Shown: positions 19,580 through 31,943 of the stretch, in pieces | How positions within the stretch are numbered: position 1 is the first letter of the stretch | How the letters are laid out: each line of letters begins with the position of its first letter | Source: Procambarus clarkii | Taxonomy: Eukaryota; Arthropoda; Malacostraca; Decapoda; Cambaridae | NCBI RefSeq assembly: GCF_040958095.1 | Contig: NC_091172.1 | Span: 21,630,009-21,694,008, forward strand | DNA: 64,000 bases | Direction: 5' to 3' | Program-made: the position numbers and the translations under genes | The notes under the pieces: generated by a model | Seen by the model: the letters and a program-made list of their open reading frames with translations, nothing else | Databases searched by the model: none | What the model was told of the DNA's origin: nothing

Positions 19580-22500
19580 TAATCAGTAAAATATCAAGTA
19601 TACAGTCTGGCATGTGGTCATTTGACCAATACTTATAATAATTAACTTACTAAGCTTGTGTAGCATGCAAGAGAATTGTTACAATAATGTTAATTAAAAA
19701 TCCCATAATTCAGTCTGGTAGAGATCGCTATGTATGCAGCCAAGTATTGTATCTCATAGTTACACATTCTGTAGAAGTGTATTGTACTAAATGCTTAGGT
19801 GGTTCTGTATGAGGCTAAAAATAACATTATAAGAACAAACATTTATTTATGTTAAAATGGAAAGGTAGCAATATGAATTCACTTAAAAAATTAGACAACC
19901 AGAAACACTTGCATTAAAATAAGTATATATAAAAAATAAAAAATAAAATATTGAGCTCCAAATGCTTTACTGTGCAAATAAGTTTAACCTTTTGAGATTC
20001 AAGTAGGTTGCAATGAACGAGTCCAAGATGGGCCGAGTCATTCAGTTATATACATTTTTCACTATACCATGTTGAGCAAATAGGGTTAGCATAATGACTC
20101 AACATAAAAATAGGACAACCTTGGAATGCAATTATATATGACCTACTAGTTCACTAATCCCAAGTTTATACTAAGAAGTGTCATGGAAAAATAATATTGA
20201 CAGGTAATAATTTCTTGTACACAAGGAATATAACCATACACTCTTCCTGAGAAGTGCAGCCCATTCATTTTATAAAGGTTTACTGGACAGTAATCCTATA
20301 TTTCAGACATTACATTTATAGAAAATTATATCCTGAAAACACAATATTAATGCTCAAACTAAACCCTATCTGCAAACTTCAAGCCTTCAAAATTTGTTAG
20401 GCATACAAGAGCCAAAATCTTCAGATTTGCAAATGAAAATCTTAAAAGTGCCAATAGGCATAGATAGGCATTATCTTTTGTTTCAATGAAATCCAAAAAC
20501 TACATGTAATGTATGATAACCCCCCCCCCCTTCCTTCACAAAAGTTCAGGTTTAGTGACAGTGTGAGCCTCTAATGCTCCAAGATGCACGACGACTACTG
20601 TATCATCTCTCACCAACAGTTTTACTTCAAACATCGCTAATATGTATAATTCCTCTCCAAAGTTAGTTAGGTATAGCCCATACAAATTGTGTACAGGTTG
20701 AAGAGGGAGGACAACAACAGTGGTGGCATGTGAAAGCTAATAATAGAATGTTCAGAAAGGAGGGGAGGGGGGAGAATATCCAAAGGTGGAGAATGCCCCT
20801 AAAATTTATGTGACAAAGATAAAATGCCTCAAGTACCCGATCCATTATCTATCACAAACAAGTAGAAATAAGTACCAGTATACATTATGTATGCACGTTT
20901 CAAGAGCTCCTGGACCAATATTTTCCAAAACAATGTTAAGTGCATTTTAGAATAACTGGTACTTCACAACACAATGTCAAATCTTACACTAACGTAATGA
21001 CTTGAATAAAAGTGTATTACACATTATACCAACATGAAAGAGACGTGGTAATACAAATAGTAGTGGCTTCAATTGCGAGGCTTGTGCCACTCCAATATAA
21101 AAAGCCCATTTGTAGGAATGATATTGTTAATAATAAAAAATCTTTGGGTGGTGCCTCTTCATTCTCACAACAGTTGTCACATTTCGCCAAAAAAACACAA
21201 GAATCACTGCCACTTCCTTAAGCACTACTTATTACAGTAGTATATCATAAATAAGTGTAATGAATATTACATTGTGCAAAATACTCACCCAAGCAAGAGT
21301 CTTATATACAAAAGTTGAAAACATGAATGGGGGACACAATATCAATTCAACACCAAATCAACATTGAATTAATGGTGTTAACACTAACTCAATGTCAAAC
21401 CAATGCCACTGACATTTGTGCTCACAGAGATGTATGTTTTGTGGTGTCTTAGTGTGTGTGTGTTTGTGTTTGTTTTAGTGTATGTGTGCATTTTAGTGTG
21501 TATATGAGTGGGCGTGGTGTGTGTACACACACATACTATACATATATAAAGTGCCCTCCTTAGAGCAATATAAACCTTACAATCATTTTCTGACTAAATT
21601 ACACTGACAGCAGCCATATACAGCCCATACATCAACAAGCAGCAAAAGACAATATTTTTGGCTCATTTTAATACATATACCTAAATACTATCGAAGGGAA
21701 TGCAAAGCTATTAATACCCTATAGGGAAACATTTTTTATTACACTATTCATGTTTTAACTTTGCAGGTAACATCTTAATTGTTACATCGAGGCAAAGTCA
21801 AATCATGACGTGGGACTAGTAGCAAGACATGAACAGCAGGCAAGCAAGCTGGTTCTGTCACTCTTGTCAGACTTGGGCTGGCAAGACGATGGCCCTATTG
21901 AAAAAGTCTTTGTACAGCAGCAAATGAGCACAACCACCCAACATATACTAATGCATATGGACTGTACATTATACTGTGAGACTGACTTGCAAATTTTCTG
22001 ATAATGTAGATTAAAATATATTTTCTATAAGATCCCATGTGTAAAATATTTCAGAAGTATAAAGATAAATTAAACTTCAGAGAGCGGATGAATATGGCAA
22101 CTTGAAGACTCTGTACCGAGTCCAATGTTTGGCTTCTCAAGCTGTAGTAAAGGCCATACATTATTTACAAATAGTTTAACGAGGGTTTAACTTGACCAGC
22201 ACTTTTAACTCAAGTAGACTAATATACTAATACATTAGGAAATATGCATACACTTTATAAAATTTACACCAACATGTATGTAATTTTCATAAGTTCCTAC
22301 ATATTACAATATAAAAAGATCTATTCTGACGAATGCCTTATCAATATTAACGAGTTTTCCATATAAAACTAATCTAACACTCAAAAATTGTAATCTCTTG
22401 AGAAATGTGTGCCATAACAGCCATAATGAAAAGTCCCACTTTAAATACACAAATATTTGCTTTATCCAGGAGAAAAAATACAAGGGAAAATAAATATCAA

Positions 22501-23627
22501 GTATTGTTCCTTTTTTTTACATCATGACATTTAATAAATATCAAGAGGAAATTGAGATGTCATTGAAGGAAGATCCTGGATTCTAAATGTCAAATATGTA
22601 TGTATCGCCAAGCTGAAGCAACTTTTTGCATCAAAACTTTTCAATAATTTTTAGTATTGCACACCTTATAATTTCAGAGACAATCATACTGAACATCAAC
22701 ACACACACACTTGTGCGCCTTGATTCCATTCAAAAATTAAATATACATTTCAGGAGATTGCAACTCCTCGATACTAAAATAAATTCCTGCTGCGGCAAGT
22801 CGGCTGTGTACAATGGATGACGAGATCAGTCATAACGAGCATTACACGTAGGGTTTTAGCAAGACTTTTTCCTCTGTAAATCTTAGGAAAATCATGTCTC
22901 ATGGAAGTACTACCCATAAATTACAACAAACTAATCCCATCATACTTGAATCACAGTCAACAGCGATATTGTTGACAAGTGTCCTGCATCCTGCCCCCCT
23001 TTAGATGGAACAGCACTCTGTTGGTATCCGATAAAATACCCAAGGGCTTCTACAGATTAAGATATCCTTTAAGATATCACGTGGCACGCCCAAACAGAGG
23101 GCCAATGAGGTGGACCGAGGGCAGGAAACACTCCAGAAAATCTTCTACAGAAAATTTTAAAACATTCACAATGCCAGTAACAAAATGCCATTATTTTGAT
23201 TAAAAAATCAGATGAATAACAATGAATCACAAATATACACAAAGGACAGGACCCAGTAGAAAAGCAATGAATTAAATAATATACATTATGTTGGACCTAG
23301 GTAAAACTCATCCTGATACTAAACTGAAAAAATTTTGAAAATTGTAATATTTGTCTACAGATTCAAATTTTCTTTAAGAAAACTATATTTTGTAATAGAA
23401 TATTATATATCCTAAACTAAACTTTTACTAAAACTTTTACTTACATAACTAAAACTTTTACACAAACCAGTAATGTCAGGACAAACTAACTGAGCTGTCA
23501 TGATAATGGTAAAGATAAAAAGGAAAAACAATGAACTTGCATACAATGGGAATGGCTAACAAAGTTACTGTAGAAATGTTCTGGAGTGTGAGCAGACTTA
23601 TCACTACACCGCAGCAGGAGCCAACCG
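19580..23627 (-). other. Probable long 3' UTR of the tetraspanin gene
   Basis: About 4 kb of AT-rich sequence, free of the repeats that crowd both sides, lies directly downstream (minus sense) of the tetraspanin stop at 23628. Minus-strand AATAAA signals occur as TTTATT near 19842 and 21735, among others. A G/T microsatellite-like patch lies near 21440-21540. There is no second gene in it. That it is 3' UTR, and how far it runs, is inference. Confidence 0.5.
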
Positions 23628-23696
23628 TCAGTTCCATTTTGCTTTCTGTGCATAGATGTCGGCTCGCAGATTCTGAGCAAAGCAGATGCCAAGGAT
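23628..23696 (-). CDS. Tetraspanin terminal exon (C-terminal tail and stop)
   Basis: The minus-strand acceptor TTTTCTTTTCAG precedes a frame reading ILGICFAQNLRADIYAQKAK, then Trp, Asn and stop. ILGICFAQNL is the end of the fourth membrane helix and the start of the short cytoplasmic tail of tetraspanins; the Cys is a likely palmitoylation site. The intron enters in phase 0, matching the donors of both alternative upstream exons at 37683 and 38250. This fixes the C-terminus of the protein and shows that the gene runs right to left. Confidence 0.92.
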   Translation of the reverse strand: MLGICFAQNLRADIYAQKAKWN

Positions 23697-24879
23697 CTGA
23701 AAAGAAAAACTGAATAAGATAATATCACATACAGTATTTGGGATACAAAATGGATTCACTATTTGCTCACTGAACAGAAATTTTTATAAGATACAAAAAA
23801 ACAGTTACACATATAGGCATTGGTTAGGTGTTTTATCAAACAACTTTCTATAGCATATTATTATTGTATATAACAAAATTACGAAGATATGCAAATTTAT
23901 TTTCCGAATTCAAGTTGGAGACCCGATTACATATATGAATAATAAAATTATTGATGGTAAAGGCTTTTTTTTATGATCTAGGAGAATTACCATACTGGTA
24001 AATACTACACCTTAATAAAAGGTCATCATCAAAGTTAGAGTAATCCTATCTGTAACTACAAAATGATAACATTGTTAACATTTAGACTTAATTATTCACT
24101 TTAAAGTAATAAAGTTAAATGGATCAACCCAAGTTTCACTAGAGAGAAAAGCTTCATCCTAAACATGCACTATTTATGACAAACAATTTCGGAGACAATG
24201 CAAATGGCAAGTGCTTATTACCTGCCCGACATGCACACTGTACATAAAAGATTATTACGATGCTGAATGACAAAATTCTTAACTAGAGGCCGAGTGCCCC
24301 TATGGTAACTCACCTGGCTCATGCAACTGCTAAGTGGTCATGTGGCACAGTCAGGCAAGGTTAGATGCTACAATGACTGGGTATTGCAATGCATCATACT
24401 AGTAGACCAGGTATTATAGTAGTTTATTTAAAGATTATTATTAGTTGTGACCATCAAATTGTACCTATTTTAGAAATTTTCAGGAGTTTTTACCTGTGGT
24501 TGCTGTCAATTTTACCAACTATTGCATCCCAACTTGGGCCGGGCTTACCTAGTCCTCGCTTTGTATGCGAGGGTCATTCTATATTGGCATTTTGTCTAAA
24601 CATGCGACTAAATTCAATAACCTGTCTGTCATCAAGCATTTCTAGGACATAGTTTGCACAAGTTCATCTTGGATCATTCTTATAATGCACAATGTCAAGA
24701 GTTTTCAAACTCTCACTTGTAAGTTACGAGTTGACAATGTTTTAACATTTTGTAAAATGAGATTTTCCAAAGGTTTGCTAGATATTGGAAATAAAATGCT
24801 GTTATAGATATTGTATCTTATCTGCATGATGAATATCCAAGTCAGTAATTATCAAAAGAAGGCACCAAACCGGGAAGTT
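23697..24879 (-). other. Tetraspanin intron, no further feature
   Basis: AT-rich intronic sequence upstream (minus sense) of the terminal exon. I see no coding segment, RNA gene or clear repeat here. Confidence 0.55.
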
Positions 24880-24917
24880 ATGTAGCACCATCAAATGTGC
24901 GGAATAATCAGAGGGCA

Positions 24918-25400
24918 CTAAATATCACCAAGGATATCAATACGAGAACAGAAACGCACAAGGCAAACGATATAAAAAATATCCGATTCACCAAGAAGTC
25001 TATCGAGGGACAAGTGACCACGAGGGACGGTCGGAAAGTAAGACACACTCGTCCTGGAAGTCAGCACATTCAACAAGGATATGCACGACGGTAAGAGGGG
25101 CAATGCAATTTGGAAAATAAGGAGCTGGGCGGCGCTCCATTAAGTGACCGTGAGTTAAGTGAGTATGGCCAAGACGCAACCGTGCTAGAGCCATTTACCA
25201 CCGCCGGTTACGGTGGAAAGAGGAAGGCCACAGGGACACAACGCTTAAGAGTACGCAGTTTGTTACCAACAACAGAAGACCAACAACCCTGCCAATGGGC
25301 AGGGATGGAGGAATGAATAACTGGATAAAAGTCGGAAAAATGAAAACCTTCACGGGAAATGGGACACGAGCAGATAGCCTCTCTAGCGGCAGCATCCGCA
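24918..25400 (-). pseudogene. I-like LINE C-terminal tail
   Basis: The frame ALARLRLGHTHLTHGHLM ... FPNCIAPLTVVHILVECADF carries the H/C pattern usual after RNase H in I-like LINEs. It follows the RNase H fragment on the minus strand and is broken by frame changes. Confidence 0.7.
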
Positions 25401-25403
25401 CGC

Positions 25404-25727
25404 TCATTTAAAGAAATACCAATATGGCTGGGGAACCCAGCAAAACTCTACGGATTTAAATTTACTAGAGATAAGAAACAGCCAATGTTGAATCTCGACG
25501 ACTACCGGATGGACAGGAATAAAGGACCCGAGAGCCATGAGGGCACTACAAGAGTCAACTACAATCACAAAGGGGGATTGACAACGAGAAAACGGGAGAT
25601 GGAGAGCATAGAGAATAGCATAAAGTTCCGCTGTGAAGATGCTAGTCTCCGAAGAGAGGCGACACATATAAGTGCGGTCAGGAAAAACAACAGAGTAGCC
25701 CACACCGTCCGCAGACTTAGACCCCAT
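25404..25727 (-). pseudogene. I-like LINE RNase H
   Basis: DGSKSADGVGYSVV, TAELYAILYAL and VVDSCSALMAL are the first three RNase H motifs, and WVPQPYW is the decayed remains of the WVPGHVG region. The frame then ends. A copy of CCTAACCTAACCTAA lies just upstream, near 25747. Confidence 0.8.
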
Positions 25728-26311
25728 CTCATCTCACCTCACCTCACCTAACCTAACCTAATCTTCACCGTCATCGGTGAAGACGGAAACGGAGCGGGAG
25801 TATGAAGAAAAGTGCTCAAGAAAAAGGCGTTTCAGAACCATAGGAGTATAAGCTTTAGTAATGCGGGTCAAGGATGTACAAAACTTCGGAAGGAGGTCCC
25901 TCCACGGGGGCAAGGAAGGAACAATATGAGGAGAAATATGAGAAAGACGAATGGAAAGAGTCCTGCAAGCGAGATAGCTGGACAGAAAGAGGGAGGTGGT
26001 GAAGAGGAACAAGAACTACAGGAGGGGTAAAAGTCAAAGCATGACAGAGGCAAGAGGAAGGATGTTGCAAGGACTGCGCCAGATAGCGAAGACAGTAACG
26101 ATCACAGCGGTCCAGGAGAGATAGGAAACCAGTATCAACATACAAGCTGAGGGTGGGAGTCGAACAAAAGGCATCAGAGCTGAGGCGCAACCCAGCATGG
26201 TGCAAAGCTTCAAGACGGCGAAGAGTAGAAGGAGAAGTGGACGAGTAAGCAGGGCAACCATAATCGAGTTTAGACACGACGAGTGAGGAATGTAAAGAGA
26301 GGTGTGTACGC

Positions 26312-27294
26312 TTATCTGCCCCCCCAAAAAGTATGGGACAAAAGCTTAAGGAGGGAAAGGGCCTTAGAGCATTCAGCACGGAGGTAAGAGATATGGGCTG
26401 ACCAAGACAAACGAGTGTCAAAGATTAGCCCTAGAAGCTTAGCGGAATCCTTGTACACAAGGGGATGTCCATAAAGTGACAGAGAGGGACAAAGAATGAC
26501 ATGCTTCCGAGTAAAAGTCATATCACAAGTCTTGGATGCAGAAAACTTGAAGCCGTGATCGGTGGCCCAAGACGACACGGCATCAATCGCAAGTTGAAGC
26601 AGCCATTGAAGGAGAGGTGAATCACCACCCCGACAGCAAAGGGCAAGATCATCTACATAAGAGAGCAGTGAAGATGCCAGAAGGAAGGGAGGAAAGAAAA
26701 CCATTAAGAGCAACAAGAAAAAGAGTAGTGCTCAGAACACTACCTTGGTGCACGCCCTCATATTGCCTAAAAGGGGCAGAGAAAGTGGCGTGGCACCAAG
26801 CCTTACTCGAAAGAAACGACAAGAGAGGAAACCTTGGGAGGAAGAGCGGGAGATTCCCATAAAGGCCAAAAGAATGACATTGGGACAGAATACGATACCA
26901 CCAGGTAGTGTCGTAAGCCTTTTCCAGGTCAAAAAGGACGGCAACAACAGAGGTCTTCACAACAAAAGCAGTACGAATATAGACCTCCAAGTTCACCAGG
27001 ACATTCGTTGTGCTGTGGCACTTGCGAAAACCAAATTGAGAAAGGGAGAGGTGGTGATAGTGCTCTAAGAACCACATCAGACGAACATTAACCATACGTT
27101 CAAAGAGCTTGCAGACAACTTGTGAGGGCAATAGGGCGGAAGTCCTTGGGGGATGACCCGAGAGACCCTGGTTTCCAAACAGGGAGGACGACAGCATCGA
27201 GCCAGTCCTCAGGGACTGACGACGACTCCCAGACCCGATTAAACAGACTCGGTAAATACTGAGACGTGCACAGAGGGAGATTGTGAAGCATCTC
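26312..27294 (-). pseudogene. I-like LINE reverse transcriptase
   Basis: Minus-strand pieces in two or more frames: WKPGSLGSSPKDFRPIALTS, then FGFRKCHSTTNVLVNLE, motif A in AVLFDLEKAYDTTW, motif B in HQGSVLSTTLF, and motif C in SYVDDLALCC. The polymerase core is recognisable, and frameshifts near 26650-26720 separate motifs B and C. It is cut on its 5' side by the foldback element at 27295-27881. Confidence 0.85.
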
Positions 27295-27881
27295 CAACCC
27301 ATCCTCCGAATTGACAGTATGTTTTAATACTAAGTGTAATAAGTACATTTACTGACTGTTATACATAGTACATAATTGCACTTATAGGGCAGTTACATTT
27401 ACCCATCCCCCCTCCCCCGAGTTAATTATCCTCGTTTTCTGTTAGGACACTTGAAATTTTAAGATAAAATTTTAAAGTTTAGTTGCTATAAACAAGTTTT
27501 AAATATTAGGATTTTCTTTTTCACTTTTATTAAACAATAGAGATTTTATACAAAATTTGAAAATATCCTGAGTTACTTTACAATTTATTGAAATATTTTA
27601 GTTTTGTTTTATTTGTTTTATAAAACTGTAATATCAATATAGCTATAGGTTAAGTAGTAGTTATAATTAAGATGCAATAAAATGCTTATCTTCACAAACT
27701 AACACGCCTAGGTTAGATCGTGGTTTTCTATTCAGCTTTTTAGGTAAACTCAAATATTCACAATATATTTGACAGTACGATCTAAGTCTAAATAAGTACA
27801 ATTCTTGACTGTCATACATAGTACATAATTGCACTTATGGGGCTGTGTACATTTACCTCCCCATTTTTGGAGGACGGGCTG
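27295..27881. mobile_element. Foldback/MITE-like element with 8-bp target duplication
   Basis: 587 bp with ends CAACCCATCCTCC and GGAGGACGGGCTG (13-bp inverted ends with two mismatches), flanked by AGCATCTC at 27287-27294 and again at 27882-27889. It splits the I-like LINE between its linker and reverse transcriptase. Inside, about 27640-27770 resembles one arm of the hairpin at 18715-19084 (TAAGATGC ... TGCTTATCTT), and the motif TACATAGTACATAATTGCAC occurs twice (near 27363 and 27816). An 8-bp duplication is the rule for hAT and P superfamilies; which one applies is not clear. Confidence 0.8.
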
Positions 27882-27889
27882 AGCATCTC

Positions 27890-28613
27890 ATAATAAATGC
27901 CATCGGAGCCTGCTGCCGTAGAACCACAGAGGGCCAGGGCAGACTGAAGTTCAGAGAGAGAGAGAGAGTGAAGGGATCGTTATAGGGAAGGCCGAGATGG
28001 GAACAGAAATCCAAAGGACGAGATTCAAGAAGAGACTTACGAAGAAGGAAGGACTGAGGAAGATGAGAACCAGAGCTAACAGATGAAAAGTGGGATCCCA
28101 ATTCGGTCGCGACCTGCAACGGGTCCTCCACAAGAGTACCACAGAGGTGAAGGAGCGGGAAGACATCGGGAACGAACTTACCCGCTATCTTGCGGATGCG
28201 CTTCCAGATCAGCGGTAGAGGAGTTTCGGACGTGATGGTGGAGACATAAAACATCCAACATGCACGTTTAGCTATACAGATGGTCATACGAGCCACCGCA
28301 CTTGCCTTCCAAAACAAAAGAAAAGATTCAATCATCTGCCGGCGACGGTGTCTCTTCCAGGCTGCATGCTTACAGCGGACAGCCTGAGCACAGTCCACAT
28401 TCCACCATGGAACACACTTCCGCGTTCCCCGAGAGGAAGAGCGAGAAATAGAGTGGAGGGCAGCATCGAAGACGGTGTCATAAAAAAAATGAGGAGGGCG
28501 CGAGGAGAGGCAGAATGGAGAGGTCGGAGATAGTAGCACGGAGGATAAAGAGGGGCCAGTCAGCCTCGGCAAACCGCCACATAGGGAAGGAGAGGGGAGG
28601 GTGAAAAGAGAAA
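27890..28613 (-). pseudogene. I-like LINE linker between endonuclease and RT
   Basis: The frame includes VPWWNVDCAQAVRCKHAAWK and PLIWKRIRKIAGKFVPD, the WW...C...A..K region typical of the stretch between endonuclease and RT in I and Jockey LINEs. It is read on the minus strand, ends at the foldback insertion, and has a few local frame changes. Confidence 0.75.
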
Positions 28614-29715
28614 AAGGAAACAAGGATGGGAAAATGGTCGCTGCCATTGCGACCGGCTCACTGCAGAAGCCGGTTGGCCGAGCGGACAGCACGCTGGACA
28701 CGTGATCCTGTGGTCCTGGGTTCGATCCCAGGCGCCGGCGAGAAACAATGGGCAGAGTTTCTTTCACCCTATGCCCCTGTTACCTAGCAGTAAATAGGTA
28801 CCTGGGAGTTAGTCAGCTGTCACGGGCTGCTTCCTGGGGGTGGAGGGGCTGGTCGAGGACCGGGCCGCGGGGACACTAAAGCCCCGAAATCATCTCAAGA
28901 TAACCTCAAGATAGCCATGGAGGTCATCAAGGACCCACCATGTGAAATCTAAGTAAAGGGAAGACTAGCAAAGAGAAAGATCAAGACAGGAAAGGGTGCG
29001 AGTCCGAGAGTCTCAATGGGAGGGCTCACCAGAATTCAGAAGAGACAGGGAAGAAGAGAAGATGAACGGTTCGAGAAGGCGACCTCGGGTGTTTGTCAGA
29101 ACATCACCCCAAAGAGTATGTCGACAATTGAAATCACCCATGCAAGAGCACAGGTTCAGGCAAGGAGTCCAGGTGGTGTTTAAGATCAGAAAGATAAAGC
29201 GGGATATTTAGGGGAAGATAAATGGAACAAACCGTGTACCATTTACGCACAAAGATACGGGCAGCAGAACAATGGAGAGGTGATGGAAAAAGTAAGGGGA
29301 CGAAAGGAACATCAGAGTGAATCAAGAGAGTTGAAGAGTTATGGGCCCCAGCTGTTGCTGGGGGAGGGGAGAGAAAGGAATAGCCACGGAAGCGACCTGG
29401 ACGACCCCCAAGCATCGGCTCCTGGAGACAGACACAAAGGGGCGAAAACCGGGAAATCAGAAGTTGGAGTTCAAGGAAATTGGCTTAATATCCACGAATG
29501 TTCCACTGTAGAAGATATGGCTTCCTAACACCGGTCGCAACATGGGGTGGGAGGAGAACAGTGCCAACACTGGCATTCAACCAAGCGTTCTTGGAGACCT
29601 GAACAGGGGTCTCACCAAGGCAGGATATGGCGGCCAAGCCGGTGGCTGCATCCTGAAAAGGAGCAGCAACAACACATGTACTGAGATGGGTGGGGGTTGA
29701 AAGTAACAGAGGCAT
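28614..29715 (-). pseudogene. I-like LINE endonuclease (split by a SINE)
   Basis: The frame opens with KPYLLQWNIRGY, the N-terminal Asn motif of LINE apurinic-type endonucleases. It continues with CSIYLPLN, LLHGDFNCRHTLWGD (catalytic Asp and Asn) and, beyond the SINE insertion, GSDHFPILVS (catalytic SDH). A stop follows the first motif and several frame changes occur, so it is inactive. Confidence 0.82.
28669..28913 (+). mobile_element. tRNA-derived SINE, family 1, copy B
   Basis: The head GCCGGTTGGCCGAGCGGAC contains a perfect T-arm (CTGGG / CCCAG around TTCGATC). The body and tail are the same as in copy A (4726). It interrupts the LINE endonuclease between residues Asp-Leu-His-Gly and Gly-Ser-Asp-His-Phe-Pro. 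A short ATGGC repeat on both sides may be the target duplication. Confidence 0.92.
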
Positions 29716-30720
29716 CTACGGAATCAACAAGCTGCCTATGAAGGGAGAAATCATCAGGAGGTGAGGAATCCAGAGAGAGGAGATCAAAGTATTTGGCCCA
29801 TGAAGCGGGACTAAACAAGGCTTGGTACACATCCGTACGGGAAGGGACCGTGCGAGTTCGGCCATGGAGTGGACGGAGTTGAGAACCCCCAGAGAGAGAG
29901 GGGGGGGTTTAAAAGGCGCAGTAGTCACAACAAGAGACCGAGCCGTGCCAGGAAACGAGGTGGTCACCACTGGGGGCTTGTGGCTCGACCCAACCACAGA
30001 GGGAGGGGAACCGAGGGAAGTAGTCAGGAGGGTCAAAGGCGGAGCAAGGTCGGGCCCAATGCAGCGGGGGCTACAGAGCGCGGTCTTCCAACATTGTCCG
30101 ACTCGAGGGCTTGGGCACCCACCCCACGAGCCCGAGAAGGTATAAGCGGAACAGAACGGAACAGAATATACAACGGAACGGAACAGAATATACAACGAGA
30201 GGTCAGACTTTCATTCACGAATATGCCTCCACACCCACCATGGAGCCACAATTAGAGGCAGGACACCAAACAAGAAGCTATAGCCGATCATGCCGGGCCC
30301 CCTAGGGGTGTGTCTTGAGTATACGCCCCACAAAAGCCACCTTAAGAGCCTCTAGTCCGTCGAGATCGGTTTCAGTGACAAAAGGAGGAATGACAATAAA
30401 AGGGTCCCCCCTTGCTCTCGACGTCGGGTACTACAGTTCTACGGGTGCAAGAGTATGCCTCCTCAAATACTGTACCAGGAAACGATAATTAGAAAGGAGA
30501 AGAGGGAGGAGAAAAACGAAACATAAGGAAAAGGAAAAGTTGCCCAGCATAATTAGAGAGGACAGCAGCAGGAGCACAAGACTATAAAAGGACAGAGGAC
30601 CGTCCCAAGGAGCATCACACTCCGGCAGCTGCCCACCAAGCCCCCTCACGGCAACAACGAGTTGGACAGGGAGGAGAGGGTGATGAATATCCAGCAGTAG
30701 CAAAAAACCAGTCCTCTAAA
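29716..30720 (-). pseudogene. Gag-like ORF1 region of the I-like LINE
   Basis: Broken minus-strand frames with proline/serine-rich text (KPCLVPLHGPNTLISSLW, then CGTPLIVIPPFVTETDL-like residues near 30360-30400) lie upstream of the endonuclease in the position of ORF1. No zinc knuckle is readable. The 5' end is not defined. Confidence 0.5.
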
Positions 30721-31706
30721 AACTACAGAACAATAATTATTTTTTCCTAAAAATCAATACAGACCTACATGTATGGTACTCACAAAAATAGCCCTTCGAA
30801 TACTGAAAATTAGAACAATACAAAGCCAAGACAAATATGTAATAAAACTCACCAAGAAAACTATCAAGTTTATGCAATAGTCTTTGGGTAATTGTTGGAA
30901 ATTAATTAGATTGCAGTTCTAGCACCAATTTAACCCTTTTGCAGGCCCACCGGGCACCGCAAGGTAGGCCAAGCATCCCCCATTAGCTCACCACCAAACT
31001 CCAATGATTAAACTTCGCGCCCACATGGTGGGGTCAGGATGCCACGTGGGGTATACAGAGAATGGGAAGACGTTTGAGAGCATTTTAAAACAAGTCTCCA
31101 TACTGAGAAGCAAAAGCAGGGAGAAGGGGCAGGTGCCCTTCCTCCCACCTATATCAATACATGTACAGTATTGTTATTTCATTTCCTGTGGAAGGGGTAG
31201 ATATGAATGCTAGTGTTCTAGTAGAAGTACAGTATAAGACATCCCCAATATACAAACATCTGATTTCATGAATGGCCCCTTAGGGTATCCATTTTAGCCA
31301 GTCAGTCCTCTATACCAGAGTCTTTTTAATTGGAATTTCATGAAAATTATATAGCAAACAAAATTAACAAGTTTATAACCATAAACCATTTATAACCAAA
31401 TTTTTAACCATAAAATATATATTGTAATAAAAATATTTTGGCCAAATATACCTGTACACGAGTGGTCAAGTGCAGTTATGATTATGGTTGGCATTCCCAT
31501 AACATAAGCATCATTTAGATTTTTAAGCATACCTTGCCAACAAGCATTGTTCTAGAGATAAGCGTTTCACCAACTAGAGACTGATGCGTGTTAGAGCAGC
31601 CACATTAGGATTTGCAAACAATTGAACCATGACCAGACTCTTAGCCAGCTAAGGCTCATGTCCGTTAAATAACCCAGTTATTACTAACACTATATGAATT
31701 GTAGGG
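30721..31706. other. Tetraspanin intron, no recognised feature
   Basis: AT-rich intronic sequence between the I-like LINE and SINE copy C. No gene or repeat is recognised. Confidence 0.55.
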
Positions 31707-31943
31707 GCCTCGTAGCCTGGTGGATAGCGCGCAGGACTCGTAATTCTGTCGCGCGGGTTCAATTCCCGCACGAGGCAGAAACAAATGGGCAAAGTTTCTT
31801 TCACCCTGAATGCCCCTGTTACCTAGCAGTAAATAGGTACCTGGGAGTTAGTCAGCTGTCACGGGCTGCTTCCTGGGGGTGGAGGCCTGGTCGAGGACCG
31901 GGCCGCGGGGACACTAAAAAAGCCCCGAAATCATCTCAAGATA
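31707..31943 (+). mobile_element. SINE family 1 body with a different, well-preserved tRNA head, copy C
   Basis: The body from AAACAAATGGGCAAAG onward matches copies A and B, but the head is a different tRNA-like sequence (31707-31777). Its acceptor arms GCCTCGT / ACGAGGC pair at all seven positions. The T-arm GCGGG TTCAATT CCCGC is perfect. The anticodon arm CAGGA CTCGTAA TTCTG gives CGT (threonine). The head could pass a tRNA finder, but its fusion to the SINE body argues that it is not a gene. Confidence 0.88.

Larger units (their letters stand above)
24880..30720 (-). mobile_element. Decayed near full-length I-like LINE
   Basis: On the minus strand, the order is a gag-like region (about 30720-29716), endonuclease (29715-28614), a linker, reverse transcriptase, RNase H and a Cys-rich tail ending near 24900. 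An RNase H after the RT together with an endonuclease starting LLQWNIRGY points to the I/Nimb group. Many frameshifts and stops make it inactive. Two later insertions split it: a SINE (28669-28913) and a foldback element (27295-27881). A second fragment lies at 37180-37460. It occupies the last tetraspanin intron in the same orientation as the gene. The exact ends are uncertain. Confidence 0.85.

Noticed and set aside
25746-25762. Interstitial telomere repeat (CCTAA)3
   Set aside because: Only about three units, within a decayed LINE; chance or a short repair insert is more likely.
29822-30255. Plus-strand frames rich in Arg/Gly across 29.8-30.3 kb
   Set aside because: They are the antisense of the I-like LINE gag region; no domain was seen.
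31707-31777. Functional tRNA-Thr(CGT) gene
   Set aside because: Fully paired acceptor and T arms tempted the call, but it is fused to the SINE body seen twice elsewhere and has no terminator directly after it.
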